A DNA stretch of 64,000 bases from Verrucomicrobiota bacterium (GTDB lineage: Bacteria > Verrucomicrobiota > Verrucomicrobiia > Opitutales > Opitutaceae), in contig JAEWBF010000026.1 in assembly GCA_023391285.1 (NCBI GenBank), positions 1 through 64,000 on the forward strand, written 5' to 3'. Of this stretch, positions 1 to 9,881 are shown piece after piece. Each line of letters begins with the position of its first letter. Positions within the stretch are counted from its first letter, which is position 1. The translations under genes were made by a program, and so were the position numbers. A model generated the notes under the pieces. The model was not told where the DNA came from and did not search any database. It was given only the letters and a program-made list of their open reading frames with translations.

Positions 1-12
1 TTAAAACCCCCT

Positions 13-40
13 GTAGCGCGGGTTACCCCGACCCCGCCGC
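13..40. repeat. short GC-rich hairpin-like repeat
   Basis: A GTAGCGCGGGTTACCCCGAC-type block followed by CCCGCCGC. It resembles the element that begins at the rnc stop codon (24879-24903), which has the same GTAG-GCGGG...CCCGACCCCGCCGC layout. No T-tract follows, so it is better read as a dispersed repeat than as a normal terminator. Bases 1-164 otherwise contain no gene. Confidence 0.4.
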
Positions 41-108
41 CCCCGTCACTCCCGCCCCGAAGGATCTCAGTCATTCCACGCTGACGTCCTGCCGCGATCC
101 AGTCGCCC

Positions 109-140
109 GTTCGTGTCCATTCGTGTCCATTCGTGGTTAA
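109..140. repeat. TCGTGTCCAT tandem repeat
   Basis: Two perfect head-to-tail copies of TCGTGTCCAT (111-130) are followed by TCGTGGTTAA. A degenerate version of the same array lies downstream of rnc (24957-24990). Read on the other strand it translates to WTRMDT-like peptides, which explains a spurious ORF here. It sits just beyond the 3' end of xylB. Confidence 0.6.
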
Positions 141-164
141 TATCCCACGCCCCGCGCGCCCTCC

Positions 165-1679
165 TTACGCCAGCTTCCGCTGCACCTCGAACACCTCGCG
201 CAGCGCCAGACTCAACTTGTCCTGCAAGCCCTGCAGCTCCCGATAACGCGCCACATTCGCCTTGTTCGGCGTGCAACGCGTCGACTCGTCCAGCTCCACC
301 GTCCCGTTCGTAAAGTCCGTCAGCTTCGCCTTCTTGTTGCCGTCGCGCAGCGCCACGCACCACGCCGCCTGCAACGCCCCGCCGAGCGCCGCGCCTTCGT
401 CCTCGACCATGCCAACCACCGGCACGCCGAAAACATCCGCCATGATCTGACGCCACACGGGCGACTTCGCGCCGCCACCCGTCACGCGAATTTCCTTCGC
501 CTTCACGCCCAGCGCCGCCAGCCGCCTCAGTCCATAATTCATCCCCATCGTCACGCCTTCCATCGCCGCGCGCGCCACATGTCCGGCATTGAACGTCTTC
601 TGGTTTAAACCCACGACCGCGCCCGACCCCGCCGGCACATTCGGCGTCCGTTCGCCCGCCAGATACGGCAACAACACCAATCCACCCGATCCCGCCGGCG
701 CCGCCGAAATCGCCTCCGCCAGCCGCGCATGATCGTAGCCAAACATCGCGCGCACCTGCTCCGTCACCGTCGTCACGTTCATCGTGCACAACAATGGCAG
801 CCATCCGCCCGTCGACGAACAAAACGCCGCGATCTCCCCCTGCGGATCGATCACCGGTTTCGTGGCATACGCATAAATCGTCCCGCTCGTCCCAAAGCTC
901 GCCGTCACCACGCCCGGCGAAACATTCCCCGTCCCAATCGCGCCCATCATGTTGTCGCCGCCGCCGGCGCTCACCACGACGTCCATCGACAGCCCATACT
1001 TCGCCGCGATCTCCGGCCGCAAGGTCCCCGCCGCTTCATGCGACTGCGAAATCGGCGGCAGCCACTCGATCAACTTCTTGTCGATCGCGTTGATCACGTC
1101 CTTCGACCACTTCCGCGTCCGCACGTCCATCAACGCCGTGCCCGACGCATCGCCGAACTCCATGAAGAAATTCCCCGTCAGGTGGAAATTCAGATAATCG
1201 TGCGGCAGCAGCACATGCCTGAGCCGCTTGTAATTCGCCGGCTCGTTCCGCTTCAGCCACAAAATCTTCGGCGCCGTAAAGCCCGGCAAAATCAGATTCC
1301 CCGTCTTCCGAATCGCCACCTTCGGCCCGCCCAACTTCTTCGTGATGATGTCGCACTCCTTCGTCGTGCTCGTGTCGCACCACAATTTCGCCGGCCGGAT
1401 CACTTCGCCTTTTTCATCCAGCGCCACGAACCCGTGCTGCTGACCCGATACGCCGATCCCGCGCACGCGTTTCGCGTCCACTTTCGCGACCACTTCCGAA
1501 ATCACGAAATCCAGCGCCGCCGTCCATTCCTGCGGATGCTGCTCCATGTGCCCCACCGGCAACCCTTCGATCAACTGATGCGGCGCTCGCGCCTCCGCGA
1601 TCACCTTGCGGGTCTCGAGGTCGAGAACGACCGCTTTCACGCTCTGGGTTCCGGAATCGATGCCAATGAAAAGGCTCAT
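165..1679 (-). CDS. xylB: xylulokinase (FGGY-family carbohydrate kinase)
   Basis: 504 residues, the normal length for xylulokinase, which phosphorylates D-xylulose to xylulose 5-phosphate in the cytoplasm and feeds the pentose phosphate pathway. The N-terminal ATPase fold begins [15 protein letters not shown], and the family signatures SGQQHG, WCDTST and [11 protein letters not shown] follow. The C-terminal half has the ADP-binding glycine-rich stretch [17 protein letters not shown]. The start chosen is the ATG giving [10 protein letters not shown]; an upstream extension in frame is low-complexity and not conserved-looking. The gene is divergent from guaB with a 192-bp intergenic space and stands alone, with no xylose isomerase or transporter beside it. 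FGGY kinases are hard to separate by eye, but the xylulokinase motifs are good here. Confidence 0.9.
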   Translation of the reverse strand: MSLFIGIDSGTQSVKAVVLDLETRKVIAEARAPHQLIEGLPVGHMEQHPQEWTAALDFVISEVVAKVDAKRVRGIGVSGQQHGFVALDEKGEVIRPAKLWCDTSTTKECDIITKKLGGPKVAIRKTGNLILPGFTAPKILWLKRNEPANYKRLRHVLLPHDYLNFHLTGNFFMEFGDASGTALMDVRTRKWSKDVINAIDKKLIEWLPPISQSHEAAGTLRPEIAAKYGLSMDVVVSAGGGDNMMGAIGTGNVSPGVVTASFGTSGTIYAYATKPVIDPQGEIAAFCSSTGGWLPLLCTMNVTTVTEQVRAMFGYDHARLAEAISAAPAGSGGLVLLPYLAGERTPNVPAGSGAVVGLNQKTFNAGHVARAAMEGVTMGMNYGLRRLAALGVKAKEIRVTGGGAKSPVWRQIMADVFGVPVVGMVEDEGAALGGALQAAWCVALRDGNKKAKLTDFTNGTVELDESTRCTPNKANVARYRELQGLQDKLSLALREVFEVQRKLA

Positions 1680-1871
1680 GGGAAAAACGTTTTGGGGACC
1701 CTCCACGTCCGCAAATCTCCCCTCCCAGCGCAAGCGACCTCTGTCTGTTCTTGCGCTAACGTTTGCCCCTCCCCGCGCCTCGCCCGGCAGGTGGCGCGCT
1801 CGCCGCGCCACGCTCCCCCGAAAAACAATTTGCCCTTCGCCCCCCGCACCCTAATCCGTTCACGGCAACTC

Positions 1872-3455
<1,584 letters not shown>

Positions 3456-3467
3456 ACCTCCCCCGCA

Positions 3468-3494
3468 AATGGAGGCGCGGTGCCCCCACCGCGC
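3468..3494. repeat. GCGCGGTG hairpin repeat, copy 1
   Basis: AATGGAG followed by a perfect stem GCGCGGTG / CACCGCGC around a CCCC loop. An identical 27-base copy lies at 29537-29563. Both follow a stop codon within 20 bp. No T-tract follows, so this is a dispersed palindromic repeat rather than a clear intrinsic terminator. Confidence 0.7.
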
Positions 3495-3499
3495 TCCCT

Positions 3500-3580
3500 G
3501 TCATTCTGAGCAAAGCGAAGAATCCAGTCGGTGCCCCGCTTCTCATCGAAGCTCCCAAGGATCTTCGCACCGCTCAGAAC
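3500..3580. repeat. TCATTCTGAGC-type inverted repeat
   Basis: The left end reads TCATTCTGAGCAAAGCGAAG and continues to AATCC. The right end is its imperfect inverted copy, ending CGCTCAGAAC at 3580. TCATTCTGAGC...GCGAAGAATC elements are a widespread dispersed repeat in many bacterial phyla, and the reverse strand gives the familiar spurious peptide ILRFAQNDR. The two ends could fold into a long imperfect hairpin. Confidence 0.65.
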
Positions 3581-3585
3581 GCCAA

Positions 3586-3617
3586 GAAAAAGAGCCACCG
3601 CCTCCCGCGATGGCTCT
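3586..3617 (-). terminator. intrinsic terminator for the 3699-4091 gene
   Basis: On the minus strand AGAGCCA and TGGCTCT form a 7-bp stem, extended by GCG/CGC after one mismatch, followed by TTTTTC. It lies about 80 bp beyond the stop codon of the minus-strand BamE-like gene. Confidence 0.65.
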
Positions 3618-3633
3618 CCTAACACCACAAGCC

Positions 3634-3675
3634 CGTAGTCCGTAGTCCGTGGTCCGTCGTCCCGCAGTCCGTCGC
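3634..3675. repeat. GTAGTCC degenerate tandem array
   Basis: Five to six degenerate 7-8 bp units (GTAGTCC, GTAGTCC, GTGGTCC, GTCGTCC, CGCAGTCC, GTCGCCC) in the short gap between the terminator and the stop codon at 3699. Non-coding and low complexity. Confidence 0.5.
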
Positions 3676-3698
3676 CCCGCTCGCCCACACGACCGACA

Positions 3699-4091
3699 CT
3701 ACTTCGCCGCCAGCCCGCGCACCGGCTTTCCGGTGTTCACCTGCGCCGTGTAGATCTTCAACGCCCGCGCATTCACAATCTTCAAATCGCTCACGCGATT
3801 ATCGGTGAACGTCACCATCAGCGTGCGACAATTATCGCGCGCCACTTGCGGCGTATTCGGCGCGTGGTGTTTGAAGTAAATCCACACGTTCGAGCTGAGC
3901 CGCCGGTCGGGCGCGCCCATCAGGCGACGCACCTCAAGGCGGCTGTCACCTCGCATGATTTCTTCGGACAATGCCGTGACCCGACCTACCGGATAGGCGA
4001 TGGCGCGATCAGCGGCAACGGAGACGGAAGACAACGCGGACGTGCTAAGCACCGCGGCAAGGAGGATCTTGGAGACAAATAAAGCTTTCAT
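3699..4091 (-). CDS. small exported protein, BamE/SmpA-like fold suspected
   Basis: 130 residues with a Sec-type signal peptide (MKALFVSKILLAAVLSTSAL, cleavage probably after the following SSVSVAA). The mature part, about 105 residues, has the layout of the SmpA/OmlA (BamE) domain: a helix beginning around LSEEIMRGDSRLEVRRLMG, then the GAPDRR turn, a WIYF strand, and a later strand LMVTFTDNRVSDLKIV. Known members are outer-membrane assembly lipoproteins or beta-lactamase inhibitor-like proteins. No lipobox cysteine is visible, so periplasmic location is more likely. It is the second of two minus-strand genes after 4256-4570 (164-bp gap). The specific function is unknown. Confidence 0.65.
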   Translation of the reverse strand: MKALFVSKILLAAVLSTSALSSVSVAADRAIAYPVGRVTALSEEIMRGDSRLEVRRLMGAPDRRLSSNVWIYFKHHAPNTPQVARDNCRTLMVTFTDNRVSDLKIVNARALKIYTAQVNTGKPVRGLAAK

Positions 4092-4255
4092 GACTTTCGA
4101 GGTTTGAGGATTGGGAGTTCTTCCGAGCCCTATCCCGGCGACGCATCGCTCGCGTGTGCGTGCTTGCGCTGAACGCTCGCTCTGCGTCGGACCGAAGCGG
4201 CTCGGCTGTTCAAACGGGCACTCCGCGCCACATGCCGCTGACGCCCGGCAATCTT

Positions 4256-4570
4256 TCACGAGCCGACCGAAATCACTCCGGTCCGAGTGCCCGCCGATCG
4301 GGCGTAACGCGCCTTCACGATCACGCCGCGCACACGCGGCATGACAGGAACGCTTGCAATTACCCGCACCGGCCAACGCGGCTGCACCGGCAGGACTTTG
4401 GGAGCTCTCGCCGGACCTGGCGGAGTGCGATAGTCGCGCACAAACAGCGCCGTCAAAAACGACGCTACGACGATGGCGAAGACGGAGCCGGCATCGACTG
4501 ACTGGCCGCTCCAACGAACCGCCGCCAGTAGCAAACCGGCGACGAAGGAGACTGTGATCAGGGTTTTCAT
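4256..4570 (-). CDS. small membrane protein of unknown function
   Basis: 104 residues starting MKTLITVSFVAGLLLAAVRW. Two hydrophobic segments (about residues 3-18 and 24-42) are followed by a proline- and arginine-rich basic tail, so it is probably a small inner-membrane protein. The ATG at 4570 was chosen because it starts directly at the first hydrophobic segment; the frame extends upstream without one. It is not recognised, and has no catalytic motif. The basic C-terminus could in part reflect the high GC of the region, so the gene itself is only moderately certain. Confidence 0.45.
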   Translation of the reverse strand: MKTLITVSFVAGLLLAAVRWSGQSVDAGSVFAIVVASFLTALFVRDYRTPPGPARAPKVLPVQPRWPVRVIASVPVMPRVRGVIVKARYARSAGTRTGVISVGS

Positions 4571-4778
4571 GATGGGACGTGGGTGGGAGTTTCGCCACCC
4601 GCCCGCGCCGCCGGAGAACGCGATTGGGTGACGAATCCCCAAACGCCGCTCCGCCTTCATTTCTTTCACCGCTTCGTCATTTTTTGAAAAAAACGCCCAC
4701 CGGGATTCTCCCGATCTTCGGCCCCCGCCGGGTCAAACCCTTGCGTATTCGAAACCTTGACACACCCTCGGCGTCGCC

Positions 4779-5429
4779 ATGTGCGGGGACCGCGATCCGA
4801 CGGATTCGTTGCCCACCCGACCGAGCCTGCTCGGCCGCCTCGCCAACATCGCCGACGATCGCAGCTGGCGGGATTTCTATCTCACCTACGAAGTCCACAT
4901 TCGGAAAATCGCGCGACGCCACGGCCTGTCCGACTCCGACGCCGAAGAGGTCGCTCAGGATGTCCTTCGCCGCGTCGCCGAAACGATCCGCGACTACCGC
5001 CGCACCGATCGTCGCGGCGCCTTCCGCCGCTGGCTTTTTCAACTCACCCACTGGCGCGCATCCGACCGACTGCGTCGCCAGAAGCGCGACACCGACTCCG
5101 CTCCGCTGTCCCTCAACGCGCCGCCGCCGCGCGTCGAACGCCCTGGCGCCGCCCACGAACTCGAGCGCGTCGCCTCGTCACCCGCCCTCGATCGCTCGTT
5201 CGAACTCGAAGCCCAGCGCTACGTCCTGCACACGCTGCTCGCCCGCCTCGAACACTCCGTTTCGAAACGCAATCTGCAGATGTTTCAAATGGTGATGCTC
5301 GACGAGGTGCCCGTGCCTCGCGTCGCCGAACTGTTCCGCACGCGCCCTGCTTCCGTCTATCTCGTGAAACACCGCGTGCTCGAAAAACTGCGCGCGGAAG
5401 TCGCCGGCCTCAAACCGCTCCTGCGCTGA
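4779..5429 (+). CDS. ECF-type RNA polymerase sigma factor
   Basis: 216 residues. Region 2 is seen in FYLTYEVHIRKIARRHGLSD followed by AEEVAQDVLRRVAETI and DYRRTDRRGAFRRWLF (core binding and -10 recognition). After a linker of about 40 residues, region 4 has an HTH around VPRVAELFRTRPASVYLVKH. Sigma-70 family members of this group direct RNA polymerase to special promoters and are typically paired with a membrane sensor or a kinase. Here the stop codon is 13 bp from a Ser/Thr kinase gene and the two are almost certainly co-transcribed. No anti-sigma factor is adjacent, so control through the kinase is likely (inference). Confidence 0.85.
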   Translation: MCGDRDPTDSLPTRPSLLGRLANIADDRSWRDFYLTYEVHIRKIARRHGLSDSDAEEVAQDVLRRVAETIRDYRRTDRRGAFRRWLFQLTHWRASDRLRRQKRDTDSAPLSLNAPPPRVERPGAAHELERVASSPALDRSFELEAQRYVLHTLLARLEHSVSKRNLQMFQMVMLDEVPVPRVAELFRTRPASVYLVKHRVLEKLRAEVAGLKPLLR

Positions 5430-5442
5430 CGCGCCTCCCTCA

Positions 5443-8415
5443 ATGCAGCGAGCGCCTTCGATCCCGGATTTTACCGTGATCCGACGAATCGGCGGCGGCG
5501 GCTACGGCGAAGTGTGGCTGGGCCGCAGCGTCACCGGCGTTCTCCGCGCCATCAAAGTCATCCGCCGCGATCGCTTCGACGACGATCGCCCGTTCTTCCG
5601 CGAGCTCGATGGCATCACGCGTTTCCAAAACGCCGTGCGCGATCAACCGCGGCAACTCGCCCTTCTTCACGTCGGACGCGACGATGCCGCCGGCCAGTTT
5701 TATTACGTGATGGAACTCGCCGACGACGCCGACACCGGACTCGACATCGATCCGGATCGCTACGTGCCGCTCACGTTGAAGGAGCTGCTGACTCGCCGCC
5801 GCCAGTTGCCCGCCGCCGACTGCCTCCGCATTGCCGCGGAACTCGCCACCGCTCTCGGCGAACTGCATCGCGCCGGCCTGCTCCATCGCGACGTAAAACC
5901 GTCCAACGTCATCCTCGTCGACGGTCACGCGAAACTCGCGGACATCGGCTTGATCGCGTCGACCGACCAAACCGTCTCCTCGGTCGGCACGCCCGAATAC
6001 GCCGCGCCCGAAGGCACCGGCTCCGCACGCGCCGATCTCTACAGCCTCGGAAAAGTCATCTACGAACTCGCCACCGGACTGGATCCTTCGCGCTTCCCCG
6101 ATCTACCGCCCAACACCGCGGAACGGTCCGACGCTCGCGAGTTGATGGAGCTGAACGAAATTCTGCTCCGAACGTGTCACAACGATCCCGCCGCTCGCTA
6201 TCGCGACGCCGAAAGTCTCCTCTCCGATCTCCGCCTCGCCCAAGCCGGCCGCTCCGTCCAGGAACTGAATCGCACGCGCCGCCAGCTGCGCACTCTCACC
6301 TGGTTCGCCGCCTTCGCCGGCGTCGCAGCCGTCGTCGTTATCAGCGTTCTCGGCGTCCGAAATTATTTCGCATTGCGCAAACTCGCCGCGCAGGAAACCG
6401 CGTTCCGCCAAAGCGCCGAAGCCAACGAACGCCTCGCGAGCTATACGTCCGATCTGCATTTCGCGCAGCTCGCCCTGTCCACCGCCAACATCGGTGCCGC
6501 GCGCACCGCGCTCCGACGCCAGTTGCCCACGTCCGACCGCCACGACCTTCGCGGCCTCGAATGGTTTGCCCTGTGGAACGAAAGCGAAGGCGACGAAACT
6601 CGCTTGATCGGCACCGTCAGCGGCCCCGCCGTCACCGCTGTCGCCCTCAGTCCCGACGGCGACACCGCACTCTCCATCGAGCGCGGGTCGCCGAATCGTC
6701 TCGTGTTTTACCACGTGAAAAACGGCCGCCGCGAAAAGATCGCGGACGATTGTTACGGTCTCATCGCTTACGATTCCATCTCGGGTCAGGCGGTCGTCAC
6801 CGATGCCAAACTCGGCGTTTCTATCATCGATCTCGCCAGCCGCGAACGCCGCTCGCAGGACGCCCGCGGCATCCCGCTCGATCAATCCCCTGCTCAGCAC
6901 ACCGTGCTTCTCACCTCCGCCGCTCCCGACAATACCACCATCACCGCTTGGAATTACCGCGACGAGCGCGTCGTCTTTCGACTCGACGCCGCCGCTCTGC
7001 AACCGGGAGCGCAGTTCGCCACCGCCGCGCTTTCGTCGGATGCTCGTCGCCTCGCCTGCGCGATTTATTGGGAGGACGAACGCGGCAAGCACTGCGACTT
7101 GCTCGTTCGTGATCTCGACACCCGCGCGGACCTTGCCCGGATCCGCCAGGTGTCTTGGGTCGGCGGATTGCGTTTTTCACCCGACGCCAACCACCTCGTC
7201 GTGATGCGCCTCGGCGACATCAGCCTCGTCGACCTCAACCAATCGCCCGAGCTCCTACCGCTCTGCGCCGCGACGGGGAACGATGTCGCGGCGTTTTCGC
7301 CCGATTCCCGCAACATCGCCATCGGCAGCGAACACGGTCGCCTGCAGCTCTGGTCCGTTGCACAGAAAACCAAGCTCGCCGACTTCAAAGGTCACGAAGC
7401 CAGTGTGTGGAGCGTCGACTGGTCCGGCGACGGCCGTCTGCTCGCGTCCGGCAGCATGGATGGCACCATTCGGTTGTGGGCGCTCGATCAACCTCAGCGG
7501 CCGCGCGTGCACACCGATCTCTGGTCCGATCTCCTGGGCGCGGTCGCGTTTTCGTCCGACTCCTCCTCCCTCGTCGCCACCGGTCAAAACGGCGAATGCC
7601 TCCAGTTCGACACCGTCACGTTCGCAAAAACGCGCACTCTCCCGGGAGTTTTTCACCCCGTGGCATCTCTTCCGAACGGAAACTTGCTCGCACTCGGGTC
7701 CGACTGGCGACTGATCGAAACCGACCTCGTCAACGCGACATCCCGCCCGACGTCCCTGTCTCTCGCCGGCAAACCAGCCGTCACCGCATTCGCTCTTTCC
7801 TCCAATCGTCGTTTCGCCGCTTTCGCTCACGAAGGCGGTGAGCTTGTCGTCTGGAACCTGGAGACGTTCTCCCTTCACGCCTCGCCGCTGCCCACGATTC
7901 CCGGCGCAAAATCGCTCGCCATCTCTCGCGAGGGTCGATGGCTCGCATTGGGCGATTGGGCCGGCACCCTGAGGATGATCGATCTCGAAACGGAAGAGAT
8001 CCTCGTGCTGCCAGGCGACGCGTCGCACGAGACCAGCCTGCTATTCTCGGCCAACGATACTTTGCTGGTCGCGGGAACCGAGAACGGCCGCCTCAGCATC
8101 TGGGATCATCGCGCAAAATCTCTCGTCGCCCGCATGCAAGCTCACGGCGCAGCCGTCCAGCATCTGCTGTTCACGCCCGATGGATCGAGGCTCCTCACCG
8201 GAGGCGCCGAGGGTCTCATCATTGTATGGAGCACCTCCAATTGGCGCTGGCTCGCCGCCTGGTCGATCGACGCCCGAGACGCGCAGGCCCAAGAGGGCAT
8301 CTATCTGCTCGCAAGTTCAGCCAACGGCGACTGGCTCGCCGCCCTCACCGACAAGGGAACGCTTCAACTTTGGGACTGCCGCGTCGATCGATCCGCGTCC
8401 GCTGCCGCCTTCTGA
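5443..8415 (+). CDS. membrane Ser/Thr protein kinase with C-terminal WD40 propeller(s)
   Basis: 990 residues. A Hanks-type kinase domain (about 10-270) has the glycine loop GGGGYGEVW (17-25), lysine 38 in AIKV, and the catalytic loop HRDVKPSN (148-155, with D150, K152 and N155). The metal-binding DFG is DIG (167-169), and GTPEYAAPE forms the activation-segment end. One transmembrane helix (about 286-305) follows, then some 680 residues rich in WD40-like blades (for example ending SVDWSGDGRLLASGSMDGTI and LLFTPDGSRLLTGGAEG). The kinase is thus cytoplasmic and the propeller extracytoplasmic if topology is simple. The pairing with the upstream ECF sigma gene points to a signalling unit. Kinase activity is likely, since all catalytic residues except the DFG phenylalanine are standard. 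Confidence 0.9.
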   Translation: MQRAPSIPDFTVIRRIGGGGYGEVWLGRSVTGVLRAIKVIRRDRFDDDRPFFRELDGITRFQNAVRDQPRQLALLHVGRDDAAGQFYYVMELADDADTGLDIDPDRYVPLTLKELLTRRRQLPAADCLRIAAELATALGELHRAGLLHRDVKPSNVILVDGHAKLADIGLIASTDQTVSSVGTPEYAAPEGTGSARADLYSLGKVIYELATGLDPSRFPDLPPNTAERSDARELMELNEILLRTCHNDPAARYRDAESLLSDLRLAQAGRSVQELNRTRRQLRTLTWFAAFAGVAAVVVISVLGVRNYFALRKLAAQETAFRQSAEANERLASYTSDLHFAQLALSTANIGAARTALRRQLPTSDRHDLRGLEWFALWNESEGDETRLIGTVSGPAVTAVALSPDGDTALSIERGSPNRLVFYHVKNGRREKIADDCYGLIAYDSISGQAVVTDAKLGVSIIDLASRERRSQDARGIPLDQSPAQHTVLLTSAAPDNTTITAWNYRDERVVFRLDAAALQPGAQFATAALSSDARRLACAIYWEDERGKHCDLLVRDLDTRADLARIRQVSWVGGLRFSPDANHLVVMRLGDISLVDLNQSPELLPLCAATGNDVAAFSPDSRNIAIGSEHGRLQLWSVAQKTKLADFKGHEASVWSVDWSGDGRLLASGSMDGTIRLWALDQPQRPRVHTDLWSDLLGAVAFSSDSSSLVATGQNGECLQFDTVTFAKTRTLPGVFHPVASLPNGNLLALGSDWRLIETDLVNATSRPTSLSLAGKPAVTAFALSSNRRFAAFAHEGGELVVWNLETFSLHASPLPTIPGAKSLAISREGRWLALGDWAGTLRMIDLETEEILVLPGDASHETSLLFSANDTLLVAGTENGRLSIWDHRAKSLVARMQAHGAAVQHLLFTPDGSRLLTGGAEGLIIVWSTSNWRWLAAWSIDARDAQAQEGIYLLASSANGDWLAALTDKGTLQLWDCRVDRSASAAAF

Positions 8416-8423
8416 ACCACGCG

Positions 8424-8948
8424 TCACGTTGGCATCGGCTGGTCGATGGCATCCTGGCCCGGCTCGATGTTCACCCACATCATGCGTCTCGGCGGAGTCG
8501 GGCCCTTCGGCCGCGGCACCGCCCGCACCCAATCCAGGTTCCGATATTCGTCCGGCGTCGCATCCGCTTCGGTCTCGTCCAGAGAACGCGCTTCGGACAA
8601 CTGCAACTGAGTGAACTGGCTGCTGGTAACTACGAACGTGCGATCATCGGCCAGCCGATGGACCGTCCCTTCCGTCGCTTCGATGCGGATCGACGGCCCC
8701 TGCAGCACCACGGCGCCGGAGAGCACGCGCATGGACTGAAATCCCGACCGAAAATAACCGGTGTAAACCACCTCATACTCCCCCGGCTCCATCGAAACGA
8801 CCAGCCGCTTGTCGCCACTGCCGTCAACGAATTGATGCACCATGCATTTCACATTCGAACTCACCGAGCAGTCGACTTGTGCGGGATAAATCCTCGTCAC
8901 ATCGGCTGCGCCGTCCGTGTCAGCGTTTTGTTGATTCTCCGCGTTCAT
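8424..8948 (-). CDS. hypothetical protein
   Basis: 174 residues, no signal peptide or membrane segment. The central part (about 20-115) is a run of beta-strand-like segments such as KRLVVSMEPGEYEVVYTGYF and MRVLSGAVVLQG, and the C-terminus is acidic then proline-rich. It is convergent with the kinase gene, stop codons 8 bp apart, and transcribed away from the HTH/palindrome region. Codon use matches its neighbours. Family not recognised. Confidence 0.6.
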   Translation of the reverse strand: MNAENQQNADTDGAADVTRIYPAQVDCSVSSNVKCMVHQFVDGSGDKRLVVSMEPGEYEVVYTGYFRSGFQSMRVLSGAVVLQGPSIRIEATEGTVHRLADDRTFVVTSSQFTQLQLSEARSLDETEADATPDEYRNLDWVRAVPRPKGPTPPRRMMWVNIEPGQDAIDQPMPT

Positions 8949-9200
8949 GGCGTGCGCCCTCTTTGCATGCCCGCCGGGCGCCGCCGAACCCTTTCAGCGG
9001 ACGCTCGCCACCGGTTCACGTCGGCGGAGCGAAAAAGCCACCCGTCCGACCGCTTGCCCCAGTGCGCTCCGGATGTCATGGCGCCGCCAATACAGCCGTA
9101 ACCACCATTCCACTACAAACGAAGACTTCTCCCAACCTTCCGTCGGGTTTTGGCGTAACCCCGCCACTCGCCCGTCCCCCGCACCCCCTCCTTGCAACTA

Positions 9201-9225
9201 AAGTGTCATATTATGTATGACACTT
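9201..9225. promoter_or_regulatory. palindrome P1, probable operator of the adjacent HTH gene
   Basis: Perfect 10-bp arms AAGTGTCATA / TATGACACTT separated by TTATG, ending 19 bp before the start codon at 9245. It shares the core AGTGTCAT-N7-ATGACACT with two palindromes behind the gene. The position over the translation start region of a DNA-binding protein suggests autoregulation (inference). Confidence 0.65.
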
Positions 9226-9244
9226 CCGCTCCCCCCCAAAAATC

Positions 9245-9601
9245 ATGCTCTCCAGCCCCAACCACCCCCGCCTCGCGATCCTCGATCCGTTGGCCTTCGC
9301 CATCGACGCCGCCGCCACCGCAACCGCCCGTTCCGCCAAAAAGATGCTGCGTTCACGCCGCCGCCCCGGCCGCGCACTCTCACCCGGACCCGACACTCCA
9401 CTCTGGAACGAACTCGCCGACGAATGCCGTGCCTACCTTCTGCGCTACGGCGACAAGGCCCGCCTCGCACGCATCCTCGGCGTCCCCCGCCAACGCGTTC
9501 ATCAACTCTTGGTCCAACGCTCCGCCTGCCCCGACGCCGAGCGCACGCTCCAACTCCTCCTCTGGCTCGCTCACCAGCGCCGCGGCCGCGAAACGCTCTA
9601 A
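9245..9601 (+). CDS. small helix-turn-helix protein flanked by palindromes
   Basis: 118 residues. The N-terminal 45 are basic and variable-looking. The C-terminal part (about 55-110) is a compact HTH of lambda-repressor type: a helix ending DECRAYLLRYG, then KARLARILGVPRQRVHQLLV (helix-turn-helix), then a last helix with TLQLLLWLAHQ. No second functional domain is present. The gene lies between palindrome P1 (9201-9225) and palindromes P2/P3 (9626-9708), all with the same AGTGTCAT half-site, which makes it their likely binding protein. It may be an autorepressor or the DNA-binding part of a small mobile or repeat-associated unit. The start codon is the ATG of MLSSPNHPRL. Confidence 0.6.
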   Translation: MLSSPNHPRLAILDPLAFAIDAAATATARSAKKMLRSRRRPGRALSPGPDTPLWNELADECRAYLLRYGDKARLARILGVPRQRVHQLLVQRSACPDAERTLQLLLWLAHQRRGRETL

Positions 9602-9625
9602 ATCCCCATCCGCCGCCTCATCCAC

Positions 9626-9648
9626 AGTGTCATACATTAGATGACACT
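9626..9648. promoter_or_regulatory. palindrome P2
   Basis: Arms AGTGTCAT / ATGACACT with spacer ACATTAG, 24 bp after the stop codon of the HTH gene. The 23-bp element is the exact reverse complement of the core of P3. It could serve as operator, binding site array or hairpin. Confidence 0.6.
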
Positions 9649-9681
9649 TCCGCCCGGTGGCACCAGGGACGGCCTTCCACA

Positions 9682-9708
9682 AAAGTGTCATCTAATGTAT
9701 GACACTTT
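9682..9708. promoter_or_regulatory. palindrome P3
   Basis: Arms AAAGTGTCAT / ATGACACTTT (10 bp, perfect) with spacer CTAATGT. Core identical to P2 in inverted orientation. It lies about 170 bp upstream of the purA start codon, so the HTH protein might also affect purA (inference). Confidence 0.6.
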
Positions 9709-9881
9709 CCCTCGGGCCGTTCCGCGACGCGCTCCCGCCGCTTACGATCTCACCGCGGTCCTCCGCGCTTCCGAACGTCACGGTCCACCGAATTTTGTTT
9801 GCCCTGCCTTTCGCGGTCCGCTCTCTCCTGACCCGCAACAGGGGTCTCACTTCGCGAGCTTCGGTTGCACGACCAGCAACC

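Noticed and set aside
67..822. 251-residue frame on the minus strand containing NHEWTRMDTN
   Set aside because: It is a shadow of xylB joined to the TCGTGTCCAT tandem repeat; the peptide is a known artefact of this repeat class.
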